From NCBI RefSeq assembly GCF_000426925.1, contig NZ_KE384716.1:114850-147621 (forward strand): 32,772 nucleotides of DNA. The letters are read 5' to 3'. The translations under genes and the position numbers were made by a program. The number at the start of each line of letters is the position of its first letter. The stretch's first letter is position 1. The DNA is from Dolichospermum circinale AWQC310F (GTDB lineage Bacteria; Cyanobacteriota; Cyanobacteriia; Cyanobacteriales; Nostocaceae). The notes under the pieces are model-generated. The model did not search any database. It saw only the letters and a list, made by a program, of their open reading frames with translations, and was not told the DNA's origin. This document shows positions 7,833 through 15,028 of the stretch, piece by piece.

Positions 7833-9092
7833 TCAGTTGCGTTCTCTCTCCAACTGCTCAATTACTCTTTGTAAATACCAATCATCTGACATTCCCGGAT
7901 CATGATATTCTTGTTGTTGAATTAAGCGTTCTGCTATTTCCCAGTGTCCCCCCACTAAACGCAAAAGTCGCTGACGTAAAACTTCATATTTCTGATTTTT
8001 GATTTCGGGACTAGATGTTTGGATTTTTTGTAAATTATTTAATACTTCTTGGTAATTTTCCCAGTCTTCTTGTTCACAATAAATACTAGCTGCTTTTTGA
8101 TAATCGGATACAGCATTTTGCATTTCTTCTAATAATGTATAGGCCAGACCGCGATTATAGTATGCTGGAGCATGATCAGGATGAATTTTCAATGCTTGAC
8201 TATAATCTTGAATTGCGTGGAGATAATCACCCATAGTCCGATAAATATTACCTCTAGCAACATAAACTAAAGGATCTTGTGGCTGCATTTTCAATGCTTG
8301 GTTTAAGTCAGATAATGCACCTTGATAATCACCAATTTGGAAACGGGCTTTTCCGCGATTTCTATAAACAATTGCATCTTGAAAATTTAGTTTTATTGCA
8401 TAATTAAAGTCGGCTATAGCGTCTTGATAATTGCCAATTTTACACTCGATTACTCCCCGAAAACAATAAGCTTGTCCATCATTTGGATCAGTTTTTAAGA
8501 CCCAATTTAAATCAGCAATTGCTTCTTTTACTTCTCCATTTTCTGCTTTAACTAACAATTGATGAAAATATTGATTTTTAGAAATAATAGATATAGGTGC
8601 AGATTCGCTTATTTGCGGTTTATCAGGTGGTTGTAGCTGTTGAATTTTCTGCAAACAGTCTTGACATTTTTCCTTATTTTTCTGTTCTAAATATAATTTA
8701 GCAGCTTTTTTAAAATTAGTAATTGCATCTTGAATATCCCCTTGTTTTCGTCGCAGTATTCCCCGTAAATTATAAGCAGCAGCATAATTATAATTAAGAC
8801 AAATTGACCTTTCAACATCATCTAAAGCGCCAGGAAAATTTTTTAATGTTAATCTAGCTAAAGCTCGACAATAGAAAACTTCTGCAATAGATTCATCCAG
8901 CTTTATAGCTGCGGTATAATCATAAACAGCTTGTAAAATTTCTCCTGAATCATAATATGCTAACCCCCGTTGGATATATGCTTTGGTAAATTTAGGATTC
9001 TCCTGAATAGCCAAATTAAAATCTGCTATAGCACCAGCATAATCTTTTTGTTGGGCTTTTTCTAATCCCCGATTGTAAAATTCGTTATTCAT
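7833..9092 (-). CDS. Tetratricopeptide repeat (TPR) protein
   Basis: A 419-residue protein built mainly of 34-residue TPR units, for example AYIQRGLAYYDSGEILQAV and AYYNRGLAYTLLEEMQNAV. They form two blocks (about 1-150 and 185-345) separated by a short Pro/Ser-containing linker near 155-175. The C-terminal 50 residues (RQRLLRLVGGHWEIAERLI onward) are not TPR and look helical. There is no signal peptide or membrane segment, so it is probably a cytoplasmic scaffold; the partner is unknown. ATG at 9092 has no strong ribosome-binding site. Hairpins of one repeat family lie on both sides of the gene. Confidence 0.85.
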   Translation of the reverse strand: MNNEFYNRGLEKAQQKDYAGAIADFNLAIQENPKFTKAYIQRGLAYYDSGEILQAVYDYTAAIKLDESIAEVFYCRALARLTLKNFPGALDDVERSICLNYNYAAAYNLRGILRRKQGDIQDAITNFKKAAKLYLEQKNKEKCQDCLQKIQQLQPPDKPQISESAPISIISKNQYFHQLLVKAENGEVKEAIADLNWVLKTDPNDGQAYCFRGVIECKIGNYQDAIADFNYAIKLNFQDAIVYRNRGKARFQIGDYQGALSDLNQALKMQPQDPLVYVARGNIYRTMGDYLHAIQDYSQALKIHPDHAPAYYNRGLAYTLLEEMQNAVSDYQKAASIYCEQEDWENYQEVLNNLQKIQTSSPEIKNQKYEVLRQRLLRLVGGHWEIAERLIQQQEYHDPGMSDDWYLQRVIEQLERERN

Positions 9093-9149
9093 AATTGGTA
9101 ATGGAAAAACATCAAGAATTTCTTAATTTAATTATACACCAATTCAAGA

Positions 9150-9182
9150 AGATCCCCGATTTATTGAAGAAATGGGGGATCT
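9150..9182. repeat. Palindromic dispersed repeat between the dioxygenase and TPR genes
   Basis: Arms AGATCCCCGATTT (9150-9162) and AAATGGGGGATCT (9170-9182) match at 12 of 13 positions around a 7-nt loop. The same core (CCCGATTT, 7-nt loop, AAATCG) forms the hairpin at 7791-7819. It can fold in RNA from either strand and may attenuate read-through between the two leftward genes. Confidence 0.6.
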
Positions 9183-9208
9183 GAATCTCTCTAGAACTTT
9201 TATATTTC

Positions 9209-9880
9209 CTAAAAATCAGAAATTAAGCTAGGATAATTGATCACAAATACATCTCTAGTTCCTAACCCAGGATTTTCCGGTTTTATGGGAGTAGTAAAAT
9301 GAAAAAATTGATGTTCATTGACTAAAATAATTTCTCCAGGTTGTAAAACTTTGTTAAATACTGGCTTTTCCTTTTTCGCAGAATATAAATGAGTTTCTCC
9401 ACCTTCAATATTATCTCTTCCTGCGGAAAAAATACCAATAAAATCACTACCATCTCTGTGGATACCTTCAGGAGCAGGATTTCCTAAATTACTTGGTGAA
9501 CAGGTAGTTCTAATTTGATGAACATCAATTTCTGCTTCTATATCTAGTTTACAAGAATCACAGAATGCGAAAATCAGATGCTTAAACATATCCAGTTCTA
9601 TGAGTGCATTATCCAATTCCGCAAACTCTCTTTTTATCCCTCCCAATAAAGGATTATAATCTTTACTTTGTAATAGATATCCATGGGGAAGTTTGAACAA
9701 CTTATCTTTAGAAACTAGAAACCTAGATAACCTGCGTGAGCGATATTTCCCCTTAATATAAGGATCAATTGGTAAATTATCAAAAAATGGCTGAAAACCT
9801 GTCGTATTAATGGAGTTTACTTTTCTGAGGGTAAACAGAAAAGCATATTCTAATTCCCTATCAAGTGAGACTTTTTGCAT
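9209..9880 (-). CDS. 2-oxoglutarate/Fe(II)-dependent dioxygenase family protein (PF10014 type)
   Basis: A 223-residue protein matching in outline the small 2OG-Fe oxygenases that include L-isoleucine and other free amino-acid hydroxylases. Iron ligands are visible: HRD (His141, Asp143) in EGIHRDGSDFIGI, and a distal His194 in FFHFTTP. Arg209 in TRDVFVINYP is in place to bind 2-oxoglutarate. The segment GGETHLY follows the HxD motif as in the family. The start at 9880 is supported by AAGGAG 9 nt upstream. A near-palindrome at 9909-9932 sits just upstream of the gene. Likely reaction: hydroxylation of a small amino acid or carrier-bound substrate; the substrate cannot be told from sequence. Confidence 0.85.
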   Translation of the reverse strand: MQKVSLDRELEYAFLFTLRKVNSINTTGFQPFFDNLPIDPYIKGKYRSRRLSRFLVSKDKLFKLPHGYLLQSKDYNPLLGGIKREFAELDNALIELDMFKHLIFAFCDSCKLDIEAEIDVHQIRTTCSPSNLGNPAPEGIHRDGSDFIGIFSAGRDNIEGGETHLYSAKKEKPVFNKVLQPGEIILVNEHQFFHFTTPIKPENPGLGTRDVFVINYPSLISDF

Positions 9881-9908
9881 AGAATATTTCTCCTTGTATT
9901 GGTAAATG

Positions 9909-9932
9909 CTACCATATTTGTCTAAATGGTAG
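9909..9932. promoter_or_regulatory. Near-palindrome upstream of the dioxygenase gene
   Basis: CTACCAT (9909-9915) and ATGGTAG (9926-9932) are perfect inverted arms around a 10-bp AT-rich centre. The site lies about 30 bp before the start codon, where a repressor dimer could act. No known operator consensus was recognised. Confidence 0.35.
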
Positions 9933-10165
9933 GTTTATAATGTCCATTATATTCAAATCTGCTAAAAATATCGTAAATTTGACTACAAAAACGAATTATT
10001 TATGATTAAAATCAGACTTTGTGGCTTAATTATCCTTGAGTGTTGGATAAACATATAGATTTTGTAATTTTACGGATTGCGTTTATTCCTATTTTGCTAA
10101 TTTCCTCTATTCAGACAGACTGGGAATGATTTTGAGTTAATATGAGTAAATGTTCTACCTAATTG

Positions 10166-10897
10166 ATGATCATGACAGATTGGCTTTATAACTACCCAAC
10201 TCTATATGCTGGTACTTTACTCAAACGCTACAAGCGGTTTTTTGCTGATATTCAATTAAATTCTGGAGAATTGATCACAGCACATTGTCCAAATACAGGA
10301 CCAATGACGGGAGTTTCTACTATTGGTAGTGCTGTACAAGTTTCTAAAAGTGATAATCCTCAACGTAAACTAGCATATACTTTAGAACTAATAGAAGTCA
10401 ACGATCATGCAACAACTTGGGTGGGTGTAAATACAGTTTTACCTAACCGGGTGATCAAATTAGCTTTAGAGAAACATTTATTCCCAGAATTGGCTGAATA
10501 TGAACAGGTGAAAAGTGAAGTTGTCTATGGAAAAGATCGTAAAAGTCGAGTTGATTTTTATTTAACAGGAAATGCTCAACAACGGCCAATTTATTTAGAG
10601 GTGAAAAATACAACTTGGTCTCAAGGAACTTTAGCCTTATTTCCCGACACAGAAACTACCAGAGGACAAAAACATCTACAGGAATTAATAGAAATTCTCC
10701 CCCAAAATCGGGCGGTAATGCTATATTTTATTAACCGGAATGATTGTTTAGAATTTGCACCAGGAGACAGCAAAGATCCCCTATATGGTAAATTATTGAG
10801 AACAGCGATTAATCTAGGTTTAGAAGTTTTACCATGTCGGTTTGATATTTCTCCATTAGGTATCCTTTATTTAGGTTTAGCAGAACTAAAAATATAG
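10166..10897 (+). CDS. sfsA: SfsA family protein (DNA/RNA nuclease, sugar fermentation stimulation)
   Basis: Matches SfsA over its full length of about 240 residues: LLKRYKRFFADI near the N-terminus, THAHCPNTG-like AHCPNTGPM, the LPNRV motif, YGKDRKSRVDFYL, the YLEVKNTTW core with the nuclease-fold E-x-K, FPDTETTRGQKHLQEL, and a C-terminal GILYLG. SfsA was first named for maltose gene effects in Escherichia coli and is now described as a nucleic-acid-binding nuclease-fold protein. Three in-frame starts are crowded together (TTG 10163, ATG 10166, ATG 10172), with no strong ribosome-binding site to separate them; MTDWLYNYPTLYAG from 10172 is equally plausible. Monocistronic by position. Confidence 0.93.
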   Translation: MIMTDWLYNYPTLYAGTLLKRYKRFFADIQLNSGELITAHCPNTGPMTGVSTIGSAVQVSKSDNPQRKLAYTLELIEVNDHATTWVGVNTVLPNRVIKLALEKHLFPELAEYEQVKSEVVYGKDRKSRVDFYLTGNAQQRPIYLEVKNTTWSQGTLALFPDTETTRGQKHLQELIEILPQNRAVMLYFINRNDCLEFAPGDSKDPLYGKLLRTAINLGLEVLPCRFDISPLGILYLGLAELKI

Positions 10898-11006
10898 ACA
10901 TAATAGCCAGATTAAATCATGAAATTTGCAGATTGGTGAAAAAACAATTTATGTCAAGATTATGTAATTCCTGAATTTAACAGATCAAAATCTTAAGAAA
11001 TAATTC

Positions 11007-11035
11007 TTGACAATTCTATTAATTTTGTCTACAAT
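11007..11035 (+). promoter_or_regulatory. Consensus sigma-70 promoter upstream of the Uma2 gene
   Basis: TTGACA (11007-11012) and TACAAT (11030-11035) with a 17-bp spacer. The predicted start is near 11042, giving a leader of about 90 nt before the ATG at 11133. This is one of the two best promoter matches in the window. Confidence 0.65.
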
Positions 11036-11132
11036 AGGAGAGGATGAACATACTATTTTTAATGAAAACAACAAACAATCATCAACTGCAAATAAACCGT
11101 AAATAATTTGATTACTCAAATTGGATTACTAT

Positions 11133-11891
11133 ATGTCAGAAACTACTGTAACCAGCATTAAATTGCCACCCACTCAAGCAGAACTTCCTTGTGATGATGG
11201 TATTCCCATGGAGACACAAAGACATAAATTACAAATAGACATTTTAACTGATACTATTCAGCCATGGCTAGATCAAAAAACTGATGGATATGTAGGTGGC
11301 AATATGTTTGTTTACTACAGTTTAGCTCAGTTAAAAAATCAAAATTTTCGCGGACCTGATTTTTTTGTAGTTTTAGATGTCCCCAAAAAGGAACGACTTT
11401 CCTGGGTAGTTTGGGAAGAAGGAAAACCACCAGATGTGGTAATTGAGTTACTTTCAGAAAGTACATCTAAAAACGATAAAACTGAGAAGAAATTGATTTA
11501 TCAAAATCAGATGCGTGTTCCTGAATACTTTTGGTTTGATCCTTTTAATCCAGAGGATTTTGCAGGTTTTCATATCAACAGTGGTGTGTATGAACCTATT
11601 GCTTTTAATAGCAAAAATCAATTAGTAAGTACAGTTTTAAACTTAACCTTAGTGCGTTGGCAGGGTAATTATAGAGGTGTTAATACCACGTGGTTACGCT
11701 GGGCAAATTTAGATGGTGAATTGTTTCCCACAGCCCAAGAAAACGCTGAACAAGAAAAACAACGGGCTGAAAAAGCTGAATCTCAATTAAGACAAATTGC
11801 GGTGAATTTGTGGCAAAATGGGATGTCTCTAGAACAAGTAGCACAGTTAACGGGTTTAGAAGTTACAGAAATAGAAAAATGGCAGGTTTAA
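11133..11891 (+). CDS. Uma2 family (DUF820) restriction-endonuclease-like protein
   Basis: Belongs to the large cyanobacterial Uma2 group with a PD-(D/E)xK-type fold. Typical motifs are present: RGPDFFVVLDVP, PDVVIELLSEST, KKLIYQNQMRVPEYFWFDP and a late WLRWANLDGELFPT. The C-terminal 60 residues form a Glu/Lys/Ala-rich coiled coil (AEQEKQRAEKAESQLRQIA) and end in a helix-turn-helix-like LEQVAQLTGLEVTEIEKW, common on these proteins. ATG at 11133 is preferred over the upstream TTG at 11121. A consensus promoter lies about 100 bp upstream. The gene stops one base before the gluconokinase start, so the two are likely one operon. The biological role of this family is poorly known; no partner methylase is adjacent. 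Confidence 0.85.
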   Translation: MSETTVTSIKLPPTQAELPCDDGIPMETQRHKLQIDILTDTIQPWLDQKTDGYVGGNMFVYYSLAQLKNQNFRGPDFFVVLDVPKKERLSWVVWEEGKPPDVVIELLSESTSKNDKTEKKLIYQNQMRVPEYFWFDPFNPEDFAGFHINSGVYEPIAFNSKNQLVSTVLNLTLVRWQGNYRGVNTTWLRWANLDGELFPTAQENAEQEKQRAEKAESQLRQIAVNLWQNGMSLEQVAQLTGLEVTEIEKWQV

Positions 11892-11892
11892 T

Positions 11893-12390
11893 TTGATCAA
11901 CAAATTAAGTTCGATTATTTTAATAATGGGTGTTTCTGGTGCTGGTAAAACTACAATTGGTAAACTTTTAGCTGAATTACTCAACTGGGAATTTAGAGAC
12001 GCTGACAACTTCCATAAACTAGCAAATATCAAAAAAATGCAAATGGGAATTTCCCTCAATGATGGTGATAGAATACCTTGGTTAGAAGATTTGCAAGCGG
12101 CTATCAGAAATTGGCTACAAGATAACAAAAATGTCGTTTTGGCCTGTTCTGCACTCAAAACCAGTTATCGTCAAATGTTGATAATTGATAGCCGCATTCA
12201 GTTAGTTTACCTTCAGGGGTCTTTTGATGTCATTGAAAATCGGCTAAAAGCCAGGAAAAATCACTTTATGACTGAAAAGCTCCTCAAGAGTCAGTTTCAT
12301 GACCTTGAAGAGCCTGAAAATTGTATTTGTGTTGATGTTTCCCAAGCCCCGGAAGTAATTGTCGAAAAGATTAAAAAGGCTTTAGGCTAG
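11893..12390 (+). CDS. gntK: Gluconokinase
   Basis: Phosphorylates gluconate to 6-phosphogluconate, feeding the oxidative pentose phosphate pathway. The P-loop GVSGAGKTT is at residues 13-21, followed by FRDADNFHK, KMQMGISLNDGDRIPWL, VLACSALKTSYRQ and LQGSFDVIENRL, which is the order seen in GntK of about 165-175 residues. The start is a TTG, needed because the first ATG (near 11926) would begin directly at the P-loop. It follows the Uma2 stop codon by one base and overlaps the convergent sugar-kinase gene by nine bases at its 3' end. The product appears complete. Confidence 0.92.
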   Translation: MINKLSSIILIMGVSGAGKTTIGKLLAELLNWEFRDADNFHKLANIKKMQMGISLNDGDRIPWLEDLQAAIRNWLQDNKNVVLACSALKTSYRQMLIIDSRIQLVYLQGSFDVIENRLKARKNHFMTEKLLKSQFHDLEEPENCICVDVSQAPEVIVEKIKKALG

Positions 12391-13362
12391 TTGATGAGAA
12401 CTCAGAAAAGCGTCAACTTCCGCCGCAGTGGGTTGAGAAGCGATCGCACCTGGTTTAAGAGTAGTTAAAGCTCCCACAGCACTGGCATAGGTGACAATTT
12501 TTCTAGCGGTTTCCGCGTCTTTGAGTTTGTGAATACCAACTTGGTGTAATTGGTGGATAAACCCAGCCAAAAACCCATCTCCCGCACCTGTAGTATCTAC
12601 AACTGGTACGGAAAAAGCCGGTAATTTACCTTCATTCTCCCCTAAACAATAGGCACAACCATTTTCACCATCTGTCACTAAAACCCCTTCCAAGGAATTG
12701 AGTCTATAAGTGATTGCCCCAGAATCTATTGTATTAAATAACCATTCTGCTTCTTCCTTTGTCAATTTGAGGAAATCAAATCTCCCTAATAAAGCTTGAA
12801 TTTTGGTCTTAGCTGTATTTTCATCTAGCCAAAATACTGGTCGCCAATTCACATCAAGAATAATTTTTAGGTCATATTGTTCTGCCAATTCTAAAGCTCG
12901 CAAAACAGCTTTCTCACTTTCAGGATAGGCTAATTCTAAAGTTCCTACCACCAAAAAGTCAGCTTCCTCAAACAGTGCGGGTGGTAATTTTGTGGCTTGG
13001 AGACGGGTATCAGCAAATTCTGAAGTATCATATTTACCAAAACCAGCAAAAGTGCGATCGCCTGTTAAATCCCTAACTACATATACTTGTCTCGTTGGTG
13101 CTGTAGAATGACGTTGCACACCAGTTGTATCTACGCCGACCGTTTCTAATAATTTTATCAGTGTATTCCCTGGTTCATCTTCACCCACTGCGCCCATAAA
13201 TCCGGCTGATGTCCCCAACTTCACCAAAGCACAAGCCACATTTGCGGGCGCTCCTCCTGGATAGGGAGTCCATGATTTCACTTCCTCTAGTTTAAGCCCC
13301 AATTGATCAGCTAAACAATCAAATAGGACTTCACCAAGACATAGAACACGGGGATTATTCAT
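12382..13362 (-). CDS. PfkB-family sugar kinase, probably fructokinase
   Basis: A 326-residue ribokinase-fold enzyme expected to phosphorylate fructose or a similar sugar in the cytoplasm. The N-terminal signature GGAPANVACALVKLG (36-50) and GAVGEDEPGN are as in fructokinases. The C-terminal signature DTTGAGDGFLAGF places the catalytic Asp at 262 after the GAG anion hole. LKLTKEEAEWLF and the long VTDGENGCAYCL segment also fit. The start ATG at 13362 has no strong ribosome-binding site. Its stop codon overlaps the convergent gluconokinase by nine bases, so both genes end without a spacer terminator; both act on carbohydrate entry into central metabolism. Two HIP1 octamers lie within the gene. 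Confidence 0.88.
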   Translation of the reverse strand: MNNPRVLCLGEVLFDCLADQLGLKLEEVKSWTPYPGGAPANVACALVKLGTSAGFMGAVGEDEPGNTLIKLLETVGVDTTGVQRHSTAPTRQVYVVRDLTGDRTFAGFGKYDTSEFADTRLQATKLPPALFEEADFLVVGTLELAYPESEKAVLRALELAEQYDLKIILDVNWRPVFWLDENTAKTKIQALLGRFDFLKLTKEEAEWLFNTIDSGAITYRLNSLEGVLVTDGENGCAYCLGENEGKLPAFSVPVVDTTGAGDGFLAGFIHQLHQVGIHKLKDAETARKIVTYASAVGALTTLKPGAIASQPTAAEVDAFLSSHQLA

Positions 13363-13607
13363 TGCGTTTTTGATTTTCTATGGGGCATTATATATTTAAT
13401 TTATATATTTATTTTGACAGCTTTTCAATTAATTCTAGTTAAAATCAATACTTTTTATCTGTAGTGTATATGACTACAAACCTAAAATCAAAAGAAAATT
13501 TTGACATTAGTAGTATTAGTAACATTTAAAACTATTTACCTCCGCAAAAATCTTCTAGAATAAGGAATAAGACTTGAGTACATATACTAAGGGAGGAATA
13601 GTAAGTA

Positions 13608-13886
13608 ATGGCTGCTAGTGAGTCTGGAACCCATGTTAATCTGTCAGACAGAGAAATGCAAATTATCGACTTAGTGGCCACCGGCTTAACTAACCAAGAA
13701 ATTGCAGCAAAACTGGAAATTAGCAAACGGACAGTTGATAACCATATTAGCAATATTCTCACTAAAACTAAGACTGATAATCGTGTGGCCTTAGTTCGTT
13801 GGGCTTTACAATGGGGTAAAGTCTGTTTAAACGATGTTAATTGCTGTTCTCTTCCCCCTGGGAATGATGAAAGTATGTCCACCTGA
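13608..13886 (+). CDS. pedR: Small LuxR-type transcription regulator, PedR-like
   Basis: A 92-residue protein consisting almost only of a LuxR DNA-binding domain: LSDREMQIIDLVATGLTNQ, EIAAKLEISKRTVDNHISNI and LVRWALQWG. No receiver or ligand domain is present. Cysteines are at 73, 79 and 80. PedR of Synechocystis is a similarly small regulator of photosynthesis-linked genes whose disulfide state at Cys80 is controlled by thioredoxin; the conserved length and Cys80 support orthology. A strong GGGAGG ribosome-binding site precedes ATG 13608, and a 10-bp hairpin terminator follows at 13901. It appears to be monocistronic. The name rests on remembered family features, not on a search. Confidence 0.75.
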   Translation: MAASESGTHVNLSDREMQIIDLVATGLTNQEIAAKLEISKRTVDNHISNILTKTKTDNRVALVRWALQWGKVCLNDVNCCSLPPGNDESMST

Positions 13887-13900
13887 AGCAGAGTTGTAGT

Positions 13901-13925
13901 TAAAAAGCTTTAATGAAGCTTTTTA
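13901..13925 (+). terminator. Terminator of pedR
   Basis: TAAAAAGCTT (13901-13910) pairs perfectly with AAGCTTTTTA (13916-13925) around TAATG. The U tract is partly in the stem and the structure is symmetric, so it may work in both directions. Confidence 0.65.
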
Positions 13926-13961
13926 GTTATTTTAGGGATTCTTGGTCAGAGCTATGGGTGG

Positions 13962-14043
13962 TTGATTTACGCTGTTGTGTATTAGCAACGTTCTATAAGT
14001 AGAAATTAACGTAAAAATACAGGTATGGACAGGCGTAAATCAA
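13962..14043. other. 82-bp foldable element closed by an 11-bp perfect inverted repeat
   Basis: TTGATTTACGC (13962-13972) pairs with GCGTAAATCAA (14033-14043). Inside, GTTG/CAAC and ACGTT/AACGT can form two shorter hairpins, so the whole could be a branched RNA or a fold-back DNA element. It lies between convergent genes and has no T tract directly after it on either strand. Confidence 0.4.
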
Positions 14044-14146
14044 TTATCCTGTGAATATGATTGATTTGGTCATCGAAGTAACGACGTCAGGTAAGGAGAG
14101 TATCAAGACTCCCAAACACATACAATTAAGAAGCTATTGATACATA

Positions 14147-14170
14147 ATTAAAAAACCCGGCTGAACCGGG
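14147..14170 (-). terminator. Terminator of the small membrane-protein gene
   Basis: On the minus strand CCCGG-TTCAG-CCGGG is followed by TTTTTTAATT. It lies about 40 bp after the stop codon of the leftward gene at 14207. Confidence 0.75.
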
Positions 14171-14206
14171 CAGATGTACTTCTTGTCAAGTTTTAGCTAA
14201 TAATCG

Positions 14207-14581
14207 CTATTGGTTGATTTCACAAGTTAAAGGACAAGCTGCATAAACAGTAGTTTGGGTTTTTTCAGCTTCACCATGTAGCCAGCTTAACCATTTTACC
14301 TGCTTAGGATGAATACCTTTAGCTGTGAGAACGCCAGCAGCAATTAATACTGCCATAACATTAAGCATGACTAAACCACCTGCCACAACTAAAACTGCAT
14401 TAGCGGGCATTACGGATTGTAACACAATAGACAACAGACATCCAATTGTAGCCATCAATACAACCAATGGAAAACCGACGACTAACAAGCACACTGCCAA
14501 TGTAAATGTCCAGATTAAAAAGCTTTTCATCACTAACAAGGAGTGGGTCTGAACCAGATTAGAGCTTTGAGCAGAAACCAT
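14207..14581 (-). CDS. Small integral membrane protein, function unknown
   Basis: A 124-residue protein with two or three membrane segments: FLIWTFTLAVCLLVVGFPLVV running into MATIGCLLSIVLQSV (about 21-57), and VLVVAGGLVMLNVMAVLIAAGVL (about 63-86). A short basic loop (KGIHPKQVKW) and a polar tail with two cysteines (AACPLTC) follow. A perfect AGGAGG precedes ATG 14581 by eight bases, so translation is probably strong, and a GC-rich terminator follows. I do not recognise the family. Nothing nearby points to a pathway. Confidence 0.75.
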   Translation of the reverse strand: MVSAQSSNLVQTHSLLVMKSFLIWTFTLAVCLLVVGFPLVVLMATIGCLLSIVLQSVMPANAVLVVAGGLVMLNVMAVLIAAGVLTAKGIHPKQVKWLSWLHGEAEKTQTTVYAACPLTCEINQ

Positions 14582-15028
14582 GACTTTTCCTCCTAATACA
14601 CAGCAAGTTTAAATTTCAGTTTCAGTTATTGATCGCTTGGAGGCGAATCAACCGATTTTGTTTCAGTGAAATTTAGTATATAAAACCTTAGCAGCAAAAT
14701 GAGCATTTCTTTACTAAACTTTACAGTTAATTTTTTGTGGTTATGAATGAGAAGCCAGATATGCCCACAGGTGAGGAAAGAAGTTTGGCTGTATGCCTTT
14801 AGAAATATGGACTAACGGTAGATGAGAAGCAGAACTTGATCCCCGCCCTTGGATTGCCTAGATACTTAATATTTCTTATAGAAAACTCTATTGTTTCTCA
14901 TAATTTATCTACAAGTTTCGTAGGCTTGATCTAACAGGTTTTTCCGTTCCCTGTTTCCTGTCCCGATGATTTGCAACTATACTGATATACTGATGAATAA
15001 ACTCATAAAGACACTGCAATAACCCAAA
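14582..15028. other. Divergent intergenic region, no gene seen
   Basis: This 447-bp gap separates the leftward membrane-protein gene from pilT and must hold both promoters. Possible -10 boxes are TATACT on the minus strand at 14675-14680 and TATACT-like sequences near 14979-14992 on the plus strand, but no convincing -35 partner is seen for either. A short run GTTCCCTGTTTCCTGTCCC near 14946 resembles, on the opposite strand, the heptamer array at 31054. Confidence 0.5.

Larger units (their letters stand above)
13887..14206. other. Intergenic region with two terminators and a structured element
   Basis: This 320-bp gap between convergent genes holds the pedR terminator (13901-13925), an 82-bp foldable element (13962-14043) and the terminator of the leftward membrane-protein gene (14150-14170). 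I see no coding potential in the rest. Confidence 0.6.

Noticed and set aside
11044-11106. 20-codon upstream ORF with AGGAG just before its ATG, ahead of the Uma2 gene
   Set aside because: The AGGAG lies between the -10 box and the predicted transcript start, so it would not be in the RNA; the frame is short and AT-driven.
11856-12158. Minus-strand 100-codon frame
   Set aside because: It is antisense to gluconokinase, which has a P-loop and the complete family motif order.
13583-13588. TATACT as a -10 box for pedR
   Set aside because: The resulting start would fall within the ribosome-binding site, and no -35 box is at the right distance.
13532-13882. Minus-strand 116-codon frame
   Set aside because: It is antisense to pedR, which has a strong ribosome-binding site, clear LuxR motifs and its own terminator.
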